Below the pieces are notes generated by a model. That model saw only the letters and a program-made list of their open reading frames with translations. It made no database searches and had not been told where the DNA came from. Of a DNA stretch of 64,000 bases, positions 15,996-25,596 are shown piece by piece (positions within the stretch are counted from its first letter, which is position 1; each line of letters opens with the position of its first letter). Position numbers and translations under genes: made by a program. This stretch comes from Haloimpatiens massiliensis (lineage in GTDB: Bacteria; Bacillota; Clostridia; Clostridiales; Clostridiaceae), in NCBI RefSeq assembly GCF_900184255.1, contig NZ_LT854640.1, forward strand, positions 1,634,156-1,698,155. The letters run 5' to 3'.

Positions 15996-18557
15996 TTACT
16001 TTGTAGGATTGTGGATATGTTTCTTTTTATGTGTAATAAATACAATCATTCCTCCTGAAATTATAAGCATGAAAGCTAATAATCTTAAATTTGTTTTATC
16101 TCCTGTACTCGGTAAATTTTCTCTCTGCTGGATTTTGTTATCGGCCTTATTAGGTGCTACGGTACTATTGTCCTTATTACTTTGATTGTCCTGTCCTTTT
16201 AATTTAAGACCAGTAATTGCATTCTCAATAGCAATAGCATAAGTATCAACACTTGTTTGTGCTGTAATATTCTTATCACGAATAACAGCGTTCTTGGCAT
16301 CATTTAAAGCCTTAACAGTTTCATCTGTATATTGACTCAAATCTGATGGAATTTTAGTGATAGCTTCATCTACCTTCTTGTAATCAGCGTTCTTGTATAC
16401 AAGAGCCTTAATAGCATTTTCAATTGCAGTAGCGTAACCGTCAACCGTTTTTTGTTCTGTAATATTCTTATTACGAACAACAGCATTAATTGCAACTTTT
16501 ACTGTTGAGAAATCCTTGTAATTATCTTTATTTAAAGCATTTGCTTTCTCAATGGCTTCATCTACTTTGGAGTAGTCGGCTGTTTTGATTTTAATGGTAA
16601 TTTCATTCAAAGCATTGCTTCTATCTATTGAAAGCTTGTTTTCATCATCTTTGGCAATGAATGAAGTCCAGCTTCTATCATTATTGTCCCAATCAGAAAC
16701 TGAAATTTTACCACCAGTGCTTTCGTCATAATTGTCGTTCACTGTTACTTTTGTAATCGGAACAGTATCGCCTGGTTGCTTATTGTATCTTACCCCCAAA
16801 GCCGCATAACCTTCTGCACCTTTGGCATAGACATCACCGCCATTGAAAGCAATAGAACCTCTTGCCCAAATTCCCATGTCATTGGTGGAAGTTGCATTTA
16901 CTTTGCCATCGTTCACTGTAATATCACCATTTGCATTTATGGCTGCATAGTAACCCTTTGCAATAATATTGGATGCTCCATTTATGATGATATTTGCCTT
17001 GGAATAAATACCGCTATCATTGGTGGAGGTTGCTTTTACGTAACTATCTTTAATTGTAGTATCAGATACACTGAATAAAGCAGGAAGGTAACCTGTTACA
17101 TCTACATTTGAACCATTTGTAATAGAAATACCACCATCTGTATAAATAGCATTTGATGTTTCACTAGTAAGCGTAACATTTGAATTGTCAATTTGTATTT
17201 CATAACCATTCAACAGACCTAATGAATTTTCCCCTGAAACGTTAAAGTCAACGACACTATCTTTAATAATGAAATTGTCAATTTCATTACCACCAGCAAC
17301 ACCACGGTTAAAGTATGTACCATCTCCTATAATGGTGCTTCCGATAATTTGAATATCACCAGAAGGAACATTAATACCCATATCGTAATTAGCTATCTTA
17401 ATAATAGCGTTTTCAATTTTAAGAGATGATGAAAACTCATTTACATCAATGGCAGAGTTCTTATAATCGGTTAATGTTGAGGTATCTGTTAGTTTAAGTT
17501 CTGCTCCTATAACAGTGAGACCTGAATATGCGTAAATACCATAAGTAGTATAAGATTGCGAATCAGTTGCTGTGGTAACGCTAAGTTTACCATTACCGCT
17601 GATATTGAGTTGACCCATTGTACTAATTCCGACATTTATCTGACTTATGGAACTTGTAGTTATTACATTATCTCCAATTAAAGCGATATTAAGCTTGCTG
17701 TTAGAAGCAGGTGCAGATGGTTTGATGATACCCGCTCCATTATGCGCTGTATCAATTGTTGCATTATTTAATGTAAGTGTAGAAGTTGCTTTATCATAGG
17801 TTGCAGTGCCTTTACCACAAGCAACAGTGTTATTTTCTGCAACAGAAATATCAATACCATTTACCCAAAGCTCGTGGGCATTCTGTACGATTGGCAGAGT
17901 TTTTGTAACAGGAGTTACCAAGGAATTATAGTTTGTTGCAGTATCTGAAACATTAGCGGTAACGGTGATGTTTTGACCAACCTTGTTGCTATCTGTGATA
18001 TAAGTTGCTGTATAGGAGTTTCCATTTTTGACAGTAGTTGTACCGGATTTCAATGTGGCGTTTTGTACACTCATGTTAAACTGTTTTGCGGTTGGTAATC
18101 CTTCATTGTTATTAAAATTATTTGTTATTGTAGCAGTAACGACAATTCCTTCGCCACCAACAGTATTTTTGCTGGGTTGTACAGTTAAATCAATTACGGG
18201 ATCAACCTTTGATATTGTGATACTAGTAGGTATATTATCCATTGAACTCGGAAATTCATACCATCCAATATCAGCACCTTTAGGCTGAATATTTGACAAG
18301 TTTATCCTATCATAGGTTCCTGCGTTTGGTGATGATAATGTTCCTACTGCATCTGCTGATACATTATCCGAATCAAATACATCGGCAAATACCATGTCAG
18401 TTACATCTACAACAGCAGTGCCGTTATAATCTCGACTTGTAGCAGTTGCAAGAGTATATCCGTTTTCTGTTGCTGCAAACACTGTTGTTGGCATAAAACC
18501 AAGCAACATCACAGCTGACAAAACAATAGATAGAATATTAATTTTTTTTAAGCGCAT
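15996..18557 (-). CDS. LPXTG-anchored surface protein with beta-helix and FIVAR-like repeats
   Basis: About 853 residues. A signal peptide (MRLKKINILSIVLSAVMLL... ending near VFAA) starts the protein; ATG 18557 is chosen for its GGGAGG site. Then come a YDG/MBG-like segment (YTLATATSRDYNGTAVVDVT), an Ig-like region and a long right-handed beta-helix-like part rich in I/V-N-G repeats (about 230-640). Two FIVAR-like helical repeats (DYSKVDEAIEKAN and DYKKVDEAITKIP units) follow. LPSTG at residues 815-819, a membrane helix and a KKK tail end it, so sortase should link it to the wall. No sortase gene is nearby. The module is visibly less AT-rich than its surroundings. A role in adhesion or carbohydrate binding is inferred. 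Confidence 0.82.
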   Translation of the reverse strand: MRLKKINILSIVLSAVMLLGFMPTTVFAATENGYTLATATSRDYNGTAVVDVTDMVFADVFDSDNVSADAVGTLSSPNAGTYDRINLSNIQPKGADIGWYEFPSSMDNIPTSITISKVDPVIDLTVQPSKNTVGGEGIVVTATITNNFNNNEGLPTAKQFNMSVQNATLKSGTTTVKNGNSYTATYITDSNKVGQNITVTANVSDTATNYNSLVTPVTKTLPIVQNAHELWVNGIDISVAENNTVACGKGTATYDKATSTLTLNNATIDTAHNGAGIIKPSAPASNSKLNIALIGDNVITTSSISQINVGISTMGQLNISGNGKLSVTTATDSQSYTTYGIYAYSGLTVIGAELKLTDTSTLTDYKNSAIDVNEFSSSLKIENAIIKIANYDMGINVPSGDIQIIGSTIIGDGTYFNRGVAGGNEIDNFIIKDSVVDFNVSGENSLGLLNGYEIQIDNSNVTLTSETSNAIYTDGGISITNGSNVDVTGYLPALFSVSDTTIKDSYVKATSTNDSGIYSKANIIINGASNIIAKGYYAAINANGDITVNDGKVNATSTNDMGIWARGSIAFNGGDVYAKGAEGYAALGVRYNKQPGDTVPITKVTVNDNYDESTGGKISVSDWDNNDRSWTSFIAKDDENKLSIDRSNALNEITIKIKTADYSKVDEAIEKANALNKDNYKDFSTVKVAINAVVRNKNITEQKTVDGYATAIENAIKALVYKNADYKKVDEAITKIPSDLSQYTDETVKALNDAKNAVIRDKNITAQTSVDTYAIAIENAITGLKLKGQDNQSNKDNSTVAPNKADNKIQQRENLPSTGDKTNLRLLAFMLIISGGMIVFITHKKKHIHNPTK

Positions 18558-18628
18558 AAAAATATCCTCCCTCATTATATTTAATGGCAAATCTATTATA
18601 AATTAAACAAATAGAAAAAATCTTCTAT

Positions 18629-18660
18629 TTGTCGTGAATCATGCGTTTTTGTCGTGAACG
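18629..18660. promoter_or_regulatory. candidate LytTR operator: GTCGTGAA direct repeats
   Basis: GTCGTGAA occurs at 18631 and 18651, exactly 20 bases apart and each preceded by a T run. It lies in the divergent spacer between the surface-protein gene and the LytTR regulator. LytTR proteins bind pairs of about 9-base direct repeats spaced two helical turns apart, so this is a good candidate operator for the adjacent regulator acting on one or both genes. Confidence 0.5.
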
Positions 18661-18738
18661 GTACATAAAAATAGTGCCTTATTACTTTTTTTATTATAAA
18701 ATAAAGAAAAGATATAAAAACAGGTGGTTGATAGTAAA

Positions 18739-19479
18739 ATGAACATAGCAGTTGTGGAAGATAATTATAAAGACATGATCAGGCTGGAAGGCTTACTAAA
18801 TCTATATAAAGGAAGTACTTCTACTACACTTAATATTGATTTTTTTATTACAGGAGAAGCTTTCCTTGAAACAGGGGTTAAAAAAAAATATCATTTGATT
18901 TTTATGGATATCTATATGGGGCAGCTGGATGGTATAGAAACAGCAATATGCCTACGAAAAGTACAGGAAGATGCCTTAATTGTCTTTCTCACCAGCAGCG
19001 ATGAAGACATATGGCGTGCAGTAAGAACTCATGGCTGTTTTGACTATATTCAAAAATCAGAATTAAATATAATTCGTTTAGAAAAACTTTTGAAGGACGC
19101 AATGAATAAATGGAATGTTTCAGATAAAAACTTAGTATTTCAATCTGGAAAACAAGAAGTAAGCCTAAAATTACACGATATCCAATATATCGTTGCTCGT
19201 AACAAATATACGGTAATCGTATTAAAAAACAATCAGGAGCGAAGTTACCGCAGTACCTTTTCTATCCTACATGACTTGGTAAAAGAAAACTCATGTTTTC
19301 TTCTTTGCAATCGTGGCGTATTGTTGAATATGGATTTTATACAGCAGTCAGATGGTGAAAACTTTGCAATGCAGGATGGCACAAAATTTCCTATGCGCAG
19401 GAAAGGGCGCAAAGAGATTATAGAAAAGTTCAATGACTATCAATTTGAAAGGTTAGATGCACAGGAGGTGCTTGAATGA
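18739..19479 (+). CDS. LytTR-family response regulator
   Basis: About 246 residues. An N-terminal receiver domain has acidic pocket NIAVVEDN, phospho-acceptor Asp near residue 57 (LIFMDIYMG) and a VFLTSSDED segment. The C-terminal half is a LytTR DNA-binding domain (QYIVARNKYTVIVLKN, then YRSTFSILHDLV and LLCNRGVLLNMDFI). ATG 18739 is preferred over GTG 18724 because AGGTGG lies 11 bases upstream. Its stop overlaps the kinase start by four bases, so the two are co-translated. It is divergent from the surface-protein gene and is the likely regulator of it. Confidence 0.88.
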   Translation: MNIAVVEDNYKDMIRLEGLLNLYKGSTSTTLNIDFFITGEAFLETGVKKKYHLIFMDIYMGQLDGIETAICLRKVQEDALIVFLTSSDEDIWRAVRTHGCFDYIQKSELNIIRLEKLLKDAMNKWNVSDKNLVFQSGKQEVSLKLHDIQYIVARNKYTVIVLKNNQERSYRSTFSILHDLVKENSCFLLCNRGVLLNMDFIQQSDGENFAMQDGTKFPMRRKGRKEIIEKFNDYQFERLDAQEVLE

Positions 19480-20801
19480 ATCATGTAAAAGAAGCTGCAT
19501 TGTTGACAAGAGAGACCTTGATGTTATTACCGTTAATTGTGTTTTGTTTTCTTCCAGTGATGCAGAAAATAAAGGATTCCACAGGTGTTTTAGTGGTAAA
19601 AATACTCTTTGTGATTGCAGGAATGGAAGCAATCATCTTTTGTGTATACTTTCTTTGTCCACAGGAATACGCAATTGTTCTGAATTCTTTTTTGTGTGTG
19701 GTGATTTTTTTCTGGTTGTACCAGCGACAGGTGGCTTTGGAACGTTCTCATCTATGGTTTGTATTTATGACTGCCTGCTTAATTGGTGGTTTTGGGTATT
19801 TGGTATACCATGTAGCAGATATTTTTCTGCATCCTACTGGAACGATAGATAGCGAGCTTTCCCTAAATGTCTTACTCTTACAGATTATTTTCGAATGCAT
19901 GCTGATTCTTATTTTGGGTTATCCTGTAAAAAAATATCTAGGATGGCTTGTTTCTTATTTTCATGAAGAAAAAATATGGAGGATTGTATGGATTTTCCCT
20001 ATGGTGTTTACGATAGTTTTTGGATATTTTATCCCTTATGATAATAGTAAGATGTATATAGGTAGAGCCTTGGAATTGTATATAATCTCTGTTAGTGCTT
20101 TTGTAGTAATCGTAATCATTATTTATGCGATGTTTTATCGGATTGCATACAGTATCGTAGAAAATCAGAAAATAGCAGAACGTACAATCTATCTGGAAAT
20201 GGAAGCGGAACAGTACCGTAAGTTACAGGAGTATGTACAGGATACGAGCCGTCTGCGACACGACTTCCGGCATCATCTTACTGTTCTGTCAGAAATGATA
20301 GAATGTCAGGAATACGAAGAAGCACAGAAGTTTTTAAGGGCATATCACTTAGAGGTTTCTAAAACAACAAAACAATACTGTGCATCTGCCGCCATTAATG
20401 CCGTTTTAAACCATTATGATTTCTTTTGTCAAGAAGAAGGTATTTCGATTTATTTTGGCATACGCCTGAATTATGATATAATAGTGAAAGATATTGATTT
20501 TTGTGTATTACTGGGAAATCTTCTTGAAAATGCTTTGTATGGTTGCCGAACTACTGAAAAAGAACAAAGGAAAATTGAGTTGAAGATTGGACAGACTGCG
20601 CCTCATGTGATTGTCCTTACTATACGTAATTCTTATAGTGGTATAATCCAAAAGGATGAAGATGTATTTTTATCCAGCAGGCATAAAGGAAAAGGACAGG
20701 GGCTGAAATCTGTCTCTCTGATTGCTGAAAAATATAACGGATTTATGAAAGTAGAATATAACGATAAGCAATTTCTTGTCAAAGTATTATTAAATGTATA
20801 A
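19476..20801 (+). CDS. AgrC-like GHKL sensor histidine kinase
   Basis: A 441-residue polytopic kinase. The first 220 residues form six or so membrane helices; the cytoplasmic part has the H box RLRHDFRHH near residue 258, the N box GNLLENALYGC near 348 and a G box GKGQGLKSV near 408, a typical AgrC/GHKL layout. It partners the LytTR regulator with an ATGA overlap. No pheromone (AgrD-like) or AgrB-like gene is adjacent, so the signal is unknown. The stop codon lies inside sequence shared with the Rpn gene: homology to Rpn begins at about 20795, so the last residues may come from the junction. Confidence 0.87.
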   Translation: MNHVKEAALLTRETLMLLPLIVFCFLPVMQKIKDSTGVLVVKILFVIAGMEAIIFCVYFLCPQEYAIVLNSFLCVVIFFWLYQRQVALERSHLWFVFMTACLIGGFGYLVYHVADIFLHPTGTIDSELSLNVLLLQIIFECMLILILGYPVKKYLGWLVSYFHEEKIWRIVWIFPMVFTIVFGYFIPYDNSKMYIGRALELYIISVSAFVVIVIIIYAMFYRIAYSIVENQKIAERTIYLEMEAEQYRKLQEYVQDTSRLRHDFRHHLTVLSEMIECQEYEEAQKFLRAYHLEVSKTTKQYCASAAINAVLNHYDFFCQEEGISIYFGIRLNYDIIVKDIDFCVLLGNLLENALYGCRTTEKEQRKIELKIGQTAPHVIVLTIRNSYSGIIQKDEDVFLSSRHKGKGQGLKSVSLIAEKYNGFMKVEYNDKQFLVKVLLNV

Positions 20802-21115
20802 CACTTTTATATGCGTTGTTTGATAAATTCGGAGATGAAGTATCCAAAAGAAAATTTAAGGAGGTTTTTAGCGTGACAGAAATAGGTAAAATGATAAGAG
20901 ATGAAGCCATAAAAGAAGGAATAGAAGAAGGAATAAAGGAAGGCAAAGCAGAGGGAAAGAGTGATATTCTTATAAGGCAACTTATTAAAAAGTTCAAATC
21001 TGTACCTAAGGAATATAAAGAAAAAATAAAGAAACTACCTGAGGAAACTATAGACATAATAGCCACAGATATTTTTGAAATAGAAAAAATTGAAGATGTA
21101 GAGAATTACTTTTAG
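20795..21115 (+). pseudogene. 3' fragment of an Rpn family gene
   Basis: About 105 codons nearly identical to the end of the 11207-12103 gene, in the same reading frame (CITLLYALFDKFGDE...), through DEAIKEGIEEGIKEGK to ENYF and stop. The 5' two thirds are absent, replaced by the kinase gene. An ATG-like internal start exists, but without the nuclease domain the product would lack the catalytic core. It marks one edge of the inserted or recombined surface-protein/two-component cassette. Confidence 0.85.
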
Positions 21116-21180
21116 TGGTTTAATTATATTATGAATATATGAATGAAGGTAGGGATCAAAATGATTAATGCGGATGTTAT

Positions 21181-21260
21181 AAGCCTATTGAGAGAATAGG
21201 CTTAACGAAAACTGTTCTCTCTTTCCATTAGTATTATTACAATGAAAGCGAGAGATCATT
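21181..21260 (+). promoter_or_regulatory. structured leader with competing hairpins before the MATE gene
   Basis: AAGCCTATT pairs with AATAGGCTT (21181-21203). The loop sequence GAGAGAATAG alternatively pairs over ten bases with CTGTTCTCTC (21212-21221). The latter strand plus following CTTTC can also pair with GAAAGCGAGAG, which includes the weak ribosome site of the MATE gene. Mutually exclusive pairing that reaches the ribosome site suggests translational attenuation. No known riboswitch class is recognised. Confidence 0.4.
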
Positions 21261-22574
21261 ATGAAAAAAATAAAAAACAAGTATGTTAAAACAATTAATT
21301 CATTGGCTTTTCCTATATTAATGAATTATTTGATTTCAAGTATATTTGAAATTATGGATAAAGCTATAGTGGGGCATTATTCAACGGAAGGCTTTGCAGG
21401 GGTAGGGATAGCTGCGTCAGTTATCTATGTAATTACAGGTTCATTTGGCATATTAGCTGTTGCCTACAATATTGTGGCAGCTGAGATAAAAGGCAAATGT
21501 GATGATGACATGTTTGAAAAAGCTTTTTGTTCAGCCATGATGATTTCAATAGTTATAGGAATAGCATTTATGCTAATATCACTGCTTGGTGGAAGAATAT
21601 TTTTTAAATATGTATACGGACTTCATGGAAATGTTTTAGAACTGCTGCTTCGTTATTATTATCCTGCTTCTGTTACGGTGCTACTTAATATGATAATATT
21701 TTTATTTTCCACATACTTTAGAAATAAATATAACACTAAAATAGCACTATATAGCACAGCTGTAGCAACTACAGTTAATATATTTTTTGATTATGCTCTT
21801 GTATATGGCAAATATGGTTTTCCGGAATTAGGAGTAAGTGGTGCTGCATGGGGAAGTGTCATTGGTTTATTGGCAGGAATCATGGTATATGTGATAGATA
21901 TGAAAATTGTTAATAAGAAGCATATAAATATTTCATTCAGCAGAAAAGCTACTGTAAGAATGATAAAATTGTATATACCATTGCTAGGACAGGATATTAT
22001 GGAGTGTACGGTTTTTACAATGATAATAACAGGAATAGTATCTAGGCTTGGGACAAGTGGTATAGTATCGTATAATCTTCTTGAAAATTTAGGGAGCATG
22101 GTTATTCTACCTATGTATGCATTTTCTACAGCAGCAATAACCATTTCTATACAAAAAAAGGCATCTGGTGATAATATAGCTGTAAAATCCATACTAAGAA
22201 CTGCAATATTTATGTCATTAGTTATAGTTATATTTATAAGCATTGCCTGTATTATATTGCCTGAAAAAATATTGGCATTAATAGTTTCAGATACGAAAAC
22301 AATTGAAACTACAAAAACGCTTATTGTATATATGATAGTTTTACAGTTTGTAAAAATTTTTTACCAGATTTACAAGAGTTATTTGCAGGGAACAGATAAT
22401 GAAAAGTTTGTTTTTATAACTTCTGTAGCTGGGTCTTTGCTGTCAGTAACCTGGATATATTTATTGTCAATAGTATTAGGAATCGGCGGAATATATATAG
22501 GACTTTCAATTAATTATATATTTTTGTCACTAATTTATTTAATAAAAATAAAAAAATCTATGCAGGAAAATTAG
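21261..22574 (+). CDS. MATE family multidrug efflux transporter
   Basis: A 437-residue integral membrane protein with about twelve helices in two similar halves. Family-like stretches are PILMNYLISSIFEIMDKAIV at the N-terminus, GVSGAAWGSVIG in the middle and PLLGQDIMECTVF in the second half. MATE proteins export cationic drugs or metabolites in exchange for sodium or protons. Length is usual. The ribosome site (GCGAGAG) is weak and lies within a leader that can form alternative hairpins, so expression may be regulated. Its terminator is shared with the convergent peptidase. Confidence 0.85.
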   Translation: MKKIKNKYVKTINSLAFPILMNYLISSIFEIMDKAIVGHYSTEGFAGVGIAASVIYVITGSFGILAVAYNIVAAEIKGKCDDDMFEKAFCSAMMISIVIGIAFMLISLLGGRIFFKYVYGLHGNVLELLLRYYYPASVTVLLNMIIFLFSTYFRNKYNTKIALYSTAVATTVNIFFDYALVYGKYGFPELGVSGAAWGSVIGLLAGIMVYVIDMKIVNKKHINISFSRKATVRMIKLYIPLLGQDIMECTVFTMIITGIVSRLGTSGIVSYNLLENLGSMVILPMYAFSTAAITISIQKKASGDNIAVKSILRTAIFMSLVIVIFISIACIILPEKILALIVSDTKTIETTKTLIVYMIVLQFVKIFYQIYKSYLQGTDNEKFVFITSVAGSLLSVTWIYLLSIVLGIGGIYIGLSINYIFLSLIYLIKIKKSMQEN

Positions 22575-22582
22575 AAGGCATA

Positions 22583-22622
22583 AAAAATAAATACTTCAGC
22601 TTGCTTGAAGTATTTATTTTTG
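22583..22622. terminator. bidirectional terminator
   Basis: AAATAAATACTTCA pairs with TGAAGTATTTATTT around GCTTGCT, with A and T runs on both sides. It serves the convergent MATE and M3 peptidase genes. Confidence 0.85.
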
Positions 22623-22628
22623 CTTTAC

Positions 22629-24320
22629 TTAGTGATTCTTATTTAACATTTTCATATGTTCACTTTTAATTATATCCCTTAGGGTGTTAGCAGCTAAGCT
22701 TATGGCTTCTTCACTAAATGCATGCTTTAATTCCCCAGCTTTTAAAGTTTCTTTATAGGTTCGATATCCTAAATGCTTGCAGATATCTAAATATTTCTCA
22801 TAGGTATTCTCAGTGTGAAATACCAATTCAATAGCATTTATATATGCAGGCACATACCCAATTAAATATTTAGGAAAAGAAATAAATGAATCAAACATAA
22901 AATAGTCTGCCCCTTGATAAATCAAATCTTCAAAACCATCATATTCATAAGGTAAATATTTTCTATTTATTTTCATATATTCTTGGGTTATCTCTTCTAA
23001 AGTTGCATCTTCATTTTCATATAAATAATTTTCAAATTCATTTTCTGCACAGAATCTCAAAATATAGTCAACTACACCTATTGCATGTAAATATATACAT
23101 TTTGAAGCATCTTTACTGTAAAATAAATCTGCGTATTGGTAAGCAAAAAACTCCATACTTCTAGATACTATTTCTGAAATATCAATTGGTGGCAATATAT
23201 TAAACAAAGATTTGTGCTTCAATGCAGATTGGTATTCTTGGAAACTGTGTCCAAACTCATGAACAACACAGGATACATCATAGGGATTATTTTTAAAGTT
23301 CCCGAAAATTGGGGCAATATTAATATCGTTAATATAATTTTGGAATGCAATACCGGGCATCTTTACTGGGGAATATTCTAAGTCAAATCCATCTTGCTCT
23401 ATTAACTTATCAAAATAATCTCCAGTTTCTTTACCCAGAAGATGGAGCATCTTCTGACAAGATTCTAATAAGTTCTCATATGAAAGCTCTTCACCTTTAA
23501 ATTTATACATTCTATCACATATTCTTATGGAGTTTAAGTCTGTATATGATTTTTGTATTTCTATCAACTCATCATACAATGGTCTGAAATATTTTAGTAT
23601 CCTAGTTGTAGCTTCCTTAATCTCCTCTTCGCCGTAGTCATGTCTTCCCCAAATACAATTTCCTAAATCTATATAATTCTTGAAACCATTTAATTTAGCA
23701 CGTTGATTTCTAAGCTTAACCAAAGAGTTGAATATTCTCTGAAAATCTTCTTTTTTATCTAAATATGCCTCATATATAGCCCTTTGAGCTTTTTTTCTAG
23801 CCATACAATCCCCACTTTTCTTAATGGTAGCCAACTCGTTTGATGTTATTTTTTTTCCCTCAAGTGAATATTGTAAGTTTTGTACAAGCATATTATATTC
23901 ATTCTGCAGCATTTGGTCCTGTATCAGAAGCTCTTGACCTTCATTGGTACTTAAACTATCTTGAAATTGTCTTTTAAGTATAATTCCATATTCATCTGTC
24001 AACTGATCTATAAATTTTGATTTTAAAAATGCACTACATAAATTTACAGGTAATATGATAGAATCTGCAATACTCGTAAATTCCACATACTCTTTTTGAT
24101 AAAATTCATCGGTTATATCACATAAAAATCTTAATTGTGCTAATACTGCCTGTGTACGCACCTTGCTTACAATTTCATCATAAGTTTCATATAAAGCTTT
24201 AACTTCTAGATAAGACTTGGCATTTCTTACTTTATTTGCAAGGTCATCTAATGTCTTGGATACCATCTCCATATCAGGTCTCTTATACTCCAGCTCCCTA
24301 TATTTACATTTTTCACCCAT
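22629..24320 (-). CDS. M3 family oligoendopeptidase (PepF-like)
   Basis: A 563-residue cytoplasmic zinc metallopeptidase. HEFGH near residue 355 (CVVHEFGHSFQEYQS) supplies the zinc ligands and catalytic Glu, with the third ligand expected in DISEIVSRSMEFFAYQ. The N-terminal 200 residues are the helical cap of the family. It would degrade short peptides. Length is usual for PepF-type members. ATG is preceded by a GGAG site. It is probably monocistronic: a MATE gene converges from one side, and the Bce-type kinase gene, read in the same direction, ends 230 bases upstream. Confidence 0.88.
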   Translation of the reverse strand: MGEKCKYRELEYKRPDMEMVSKTLDDLANKVRNAKSYLEVKALYETYDEIVSKVRTQAVLAQLRFLCDITDEFYQKEYVEFTSIADSIILPVNLCSAFLKSKFIDQLTDEYGIILKRQFQDSLSTNEGQELLIQDQMLQNEYNMLVQNLQYSLEGKKITSNELATIKKSGDCMARKKAQRAIYEAYLDKKEDFQRIFNSLVKLRNQRAKLNGFKNYIDLGNCIWGRHDYGEEEIKEATTRILKYFRPLYDELIEIQKSYTDLNSIRICDRMYKFKGEELSYENLLESCQKMLHLLGKETGDYFDKLIEQDGFDLEYSPVKMPGIAFQNYINDINIAPIFGNFKNNPYDVSCVVHEFGHSFQEYQSALKHKSLFNILPPIDISEIVSRSMEFFAYQYADLFYSKDASKCIYLHAIGVVDYILRFCAENEFENYLYENEDATLEEITQEYMKINRKYLPYEYDGFEDLIYQGADYFMFDSFISFPKYLIGYVPAYINAIELVFHTENTYEKYLDICKHLGYRTYKETLKAGELKHAFSEEAISLAANTLRDIIKSEHMKMLNKNH

Positions 24321-24476
24321 CTATTTTGCTCCTTTCTCCTATTAAATAAGCTTATAATGTTTATTCAATATTTATCATAAAAATACCTTTTTTTTAACTA
24401 ATATTCAACATTAGACTTTTACATGAATAAAAAAGCAAATAACTTAAAATTGGATGTATTGGCGCAGCTATTTAAG

Positions 24477-24507
24477 CACCTATGAAGTTCGTAATTTCAT
24501 AGGTGCA
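24477..24507 (-). terminator. hairpin downstream of the Bce-type operon
   Basis: CACCTATGAA pairs with TTTCATAGGTG around GTTCGTAA, about 45 bases after the kinase stop. The stem is strong but no long T run follows on the minus strand, so efficiency is uncertain. Confidence 0.5.
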
Positions 24508-24552
24508 GTATAATTCATAGATACAATCATTATTTGCATGATTTTTGAGGGT

Positions 24553-25596
24553 TCACTGAACTATGGGAAATTTGAAAATTATCATAAGGCCTTCTTGGTA
24601 AATGCTTTTAGCTTCTAGTTCAATTCCTAATTCTTCACATAAGGATTTACATATGTATAATCCCATACCAGTGGATTTTTCATTTAATCTTCCGTTTTTA
24701 CCTACAAATCCCTTATCAAAAATAAAGGGTAATTCGGAATTTTGCACGCCAGGACCATTATCACGGATAGATAAAACAATCTTGCTTTTTTCAATTGTTG
24801 ATTTAAATTGAAGCTTTCCTGCAAGATTAGTGCTGCTATTAGCTTTGGATAAAGCTATAAAATATTTAATTGAATTGTCTATAATTTGACCTAAAATAAA
24901 TTTGAAACATTTTTTGTCTGTAACAATTACCTGTGGCATAGAAGGAAGTTCTATGGAAAAACCTGCTTCCAAGAGAACTTCTGCTTTGCTTTTGATTGCT
25001 TCTTTGCAAAGGGATTCCAAGGTGAAATTTTTGAAAATAAAATCCTTATGAGTTACCTGAGTTTTGGAGTAGTAAAGAACTTGCTCAACTTGGTTTTCCA
25101 TGCTTCTTCTGGATTTAATCAGCTTTTCTTTAACTGTGGCGGAAATTTCATTCTCATGATTATCTAAGACTAACTGCATTAAAGCTAGAGGAGTTTTAAT
25201 TTCATGAACCCAGCTTTCAATATAGTTACTGTAATTTTCATTGGCAGCAATTAACTTATCTTTTTCATTTTTCTCTTTTTCACATATTTCATCGAAAGTT
25301 TCAACTATATATTTATACTCTTTATCAGGAGAGGCTTTAATAAGGTAATTAAGTAAATCCCTCTGATAATGTTGTGTAAGAAAAGTGTCCAAAGCATTAA
25401 AGAACTTTTTTTCATTTTGGTAAGTTATTTTTATTGAGATAAATATAGATGTTGTGGAAAAAACAATTGTAAGAGGAAGTATAACTCTAAAAGCCTTAGG
25501 ATAAGCTATCCATCCAAGTATGCAAAAGCCTATGGTTAAAAAAATTATAGACAGAATCCAAACTATTTTAGATTGTATAATATCAATTACTTTCAT
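24553..25596 (-). CDS. Bce-type sensor histidine kinase
   Basis: A 347-residue intramembrane-sensing kinase: two closely spaced N-terminal membrane helices with almost no extracellular loop, then the H box ESWVHEIKTP (His near 130) and an ATPase domain with DNGPGV and GMGLYICKSL. This is the BceS layout, in which the kinase senses the transporter rather than the drug. ATG 25596 has GGAG eight bases upstream and overlaps the regulator by 14 bases. It is the last gene of the ATPase-permease-regulator-kinase operon. Confidence 0.87.
   Translation of the reverse strand: MKVIDIIQSKIVWILSIIFLTIGFCILGWIAYPKAFRVILPLTIVFSTTSIFISIKITYQNEKKFFNALDTFLTQHYQRDLLNYLIKASPDKEYKYIVETFDEICEKEKNEKDKLIAANENYSNYIESWVHEIKTPLALMQLVLDNHENEISATVKEKLIKSRRSMENQVEQVLYYSKTQVTHKDFIFKNFTLESLCKEAIKSKAEVLLEAGFSIELPSMPQVIVTDKKCFKFILGQIIDNSIKYFIALSKANSSTNLAGKLQFKSTIEKSKIVLSIRDNGPGVQNSELPFIFDKGFVGKNGRLNEKSTGMGLYICKSLCEELGIELEAKSIYQEGLMIIFKFPIVQ

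Noticed and set aside
19457..19852. 131-codon forward ORF overlapping the kinase gene
   Set aside because: Out of frame with the kinase, cysteine-rich nonsense-like translation; the kinase has domains and a coupled start.
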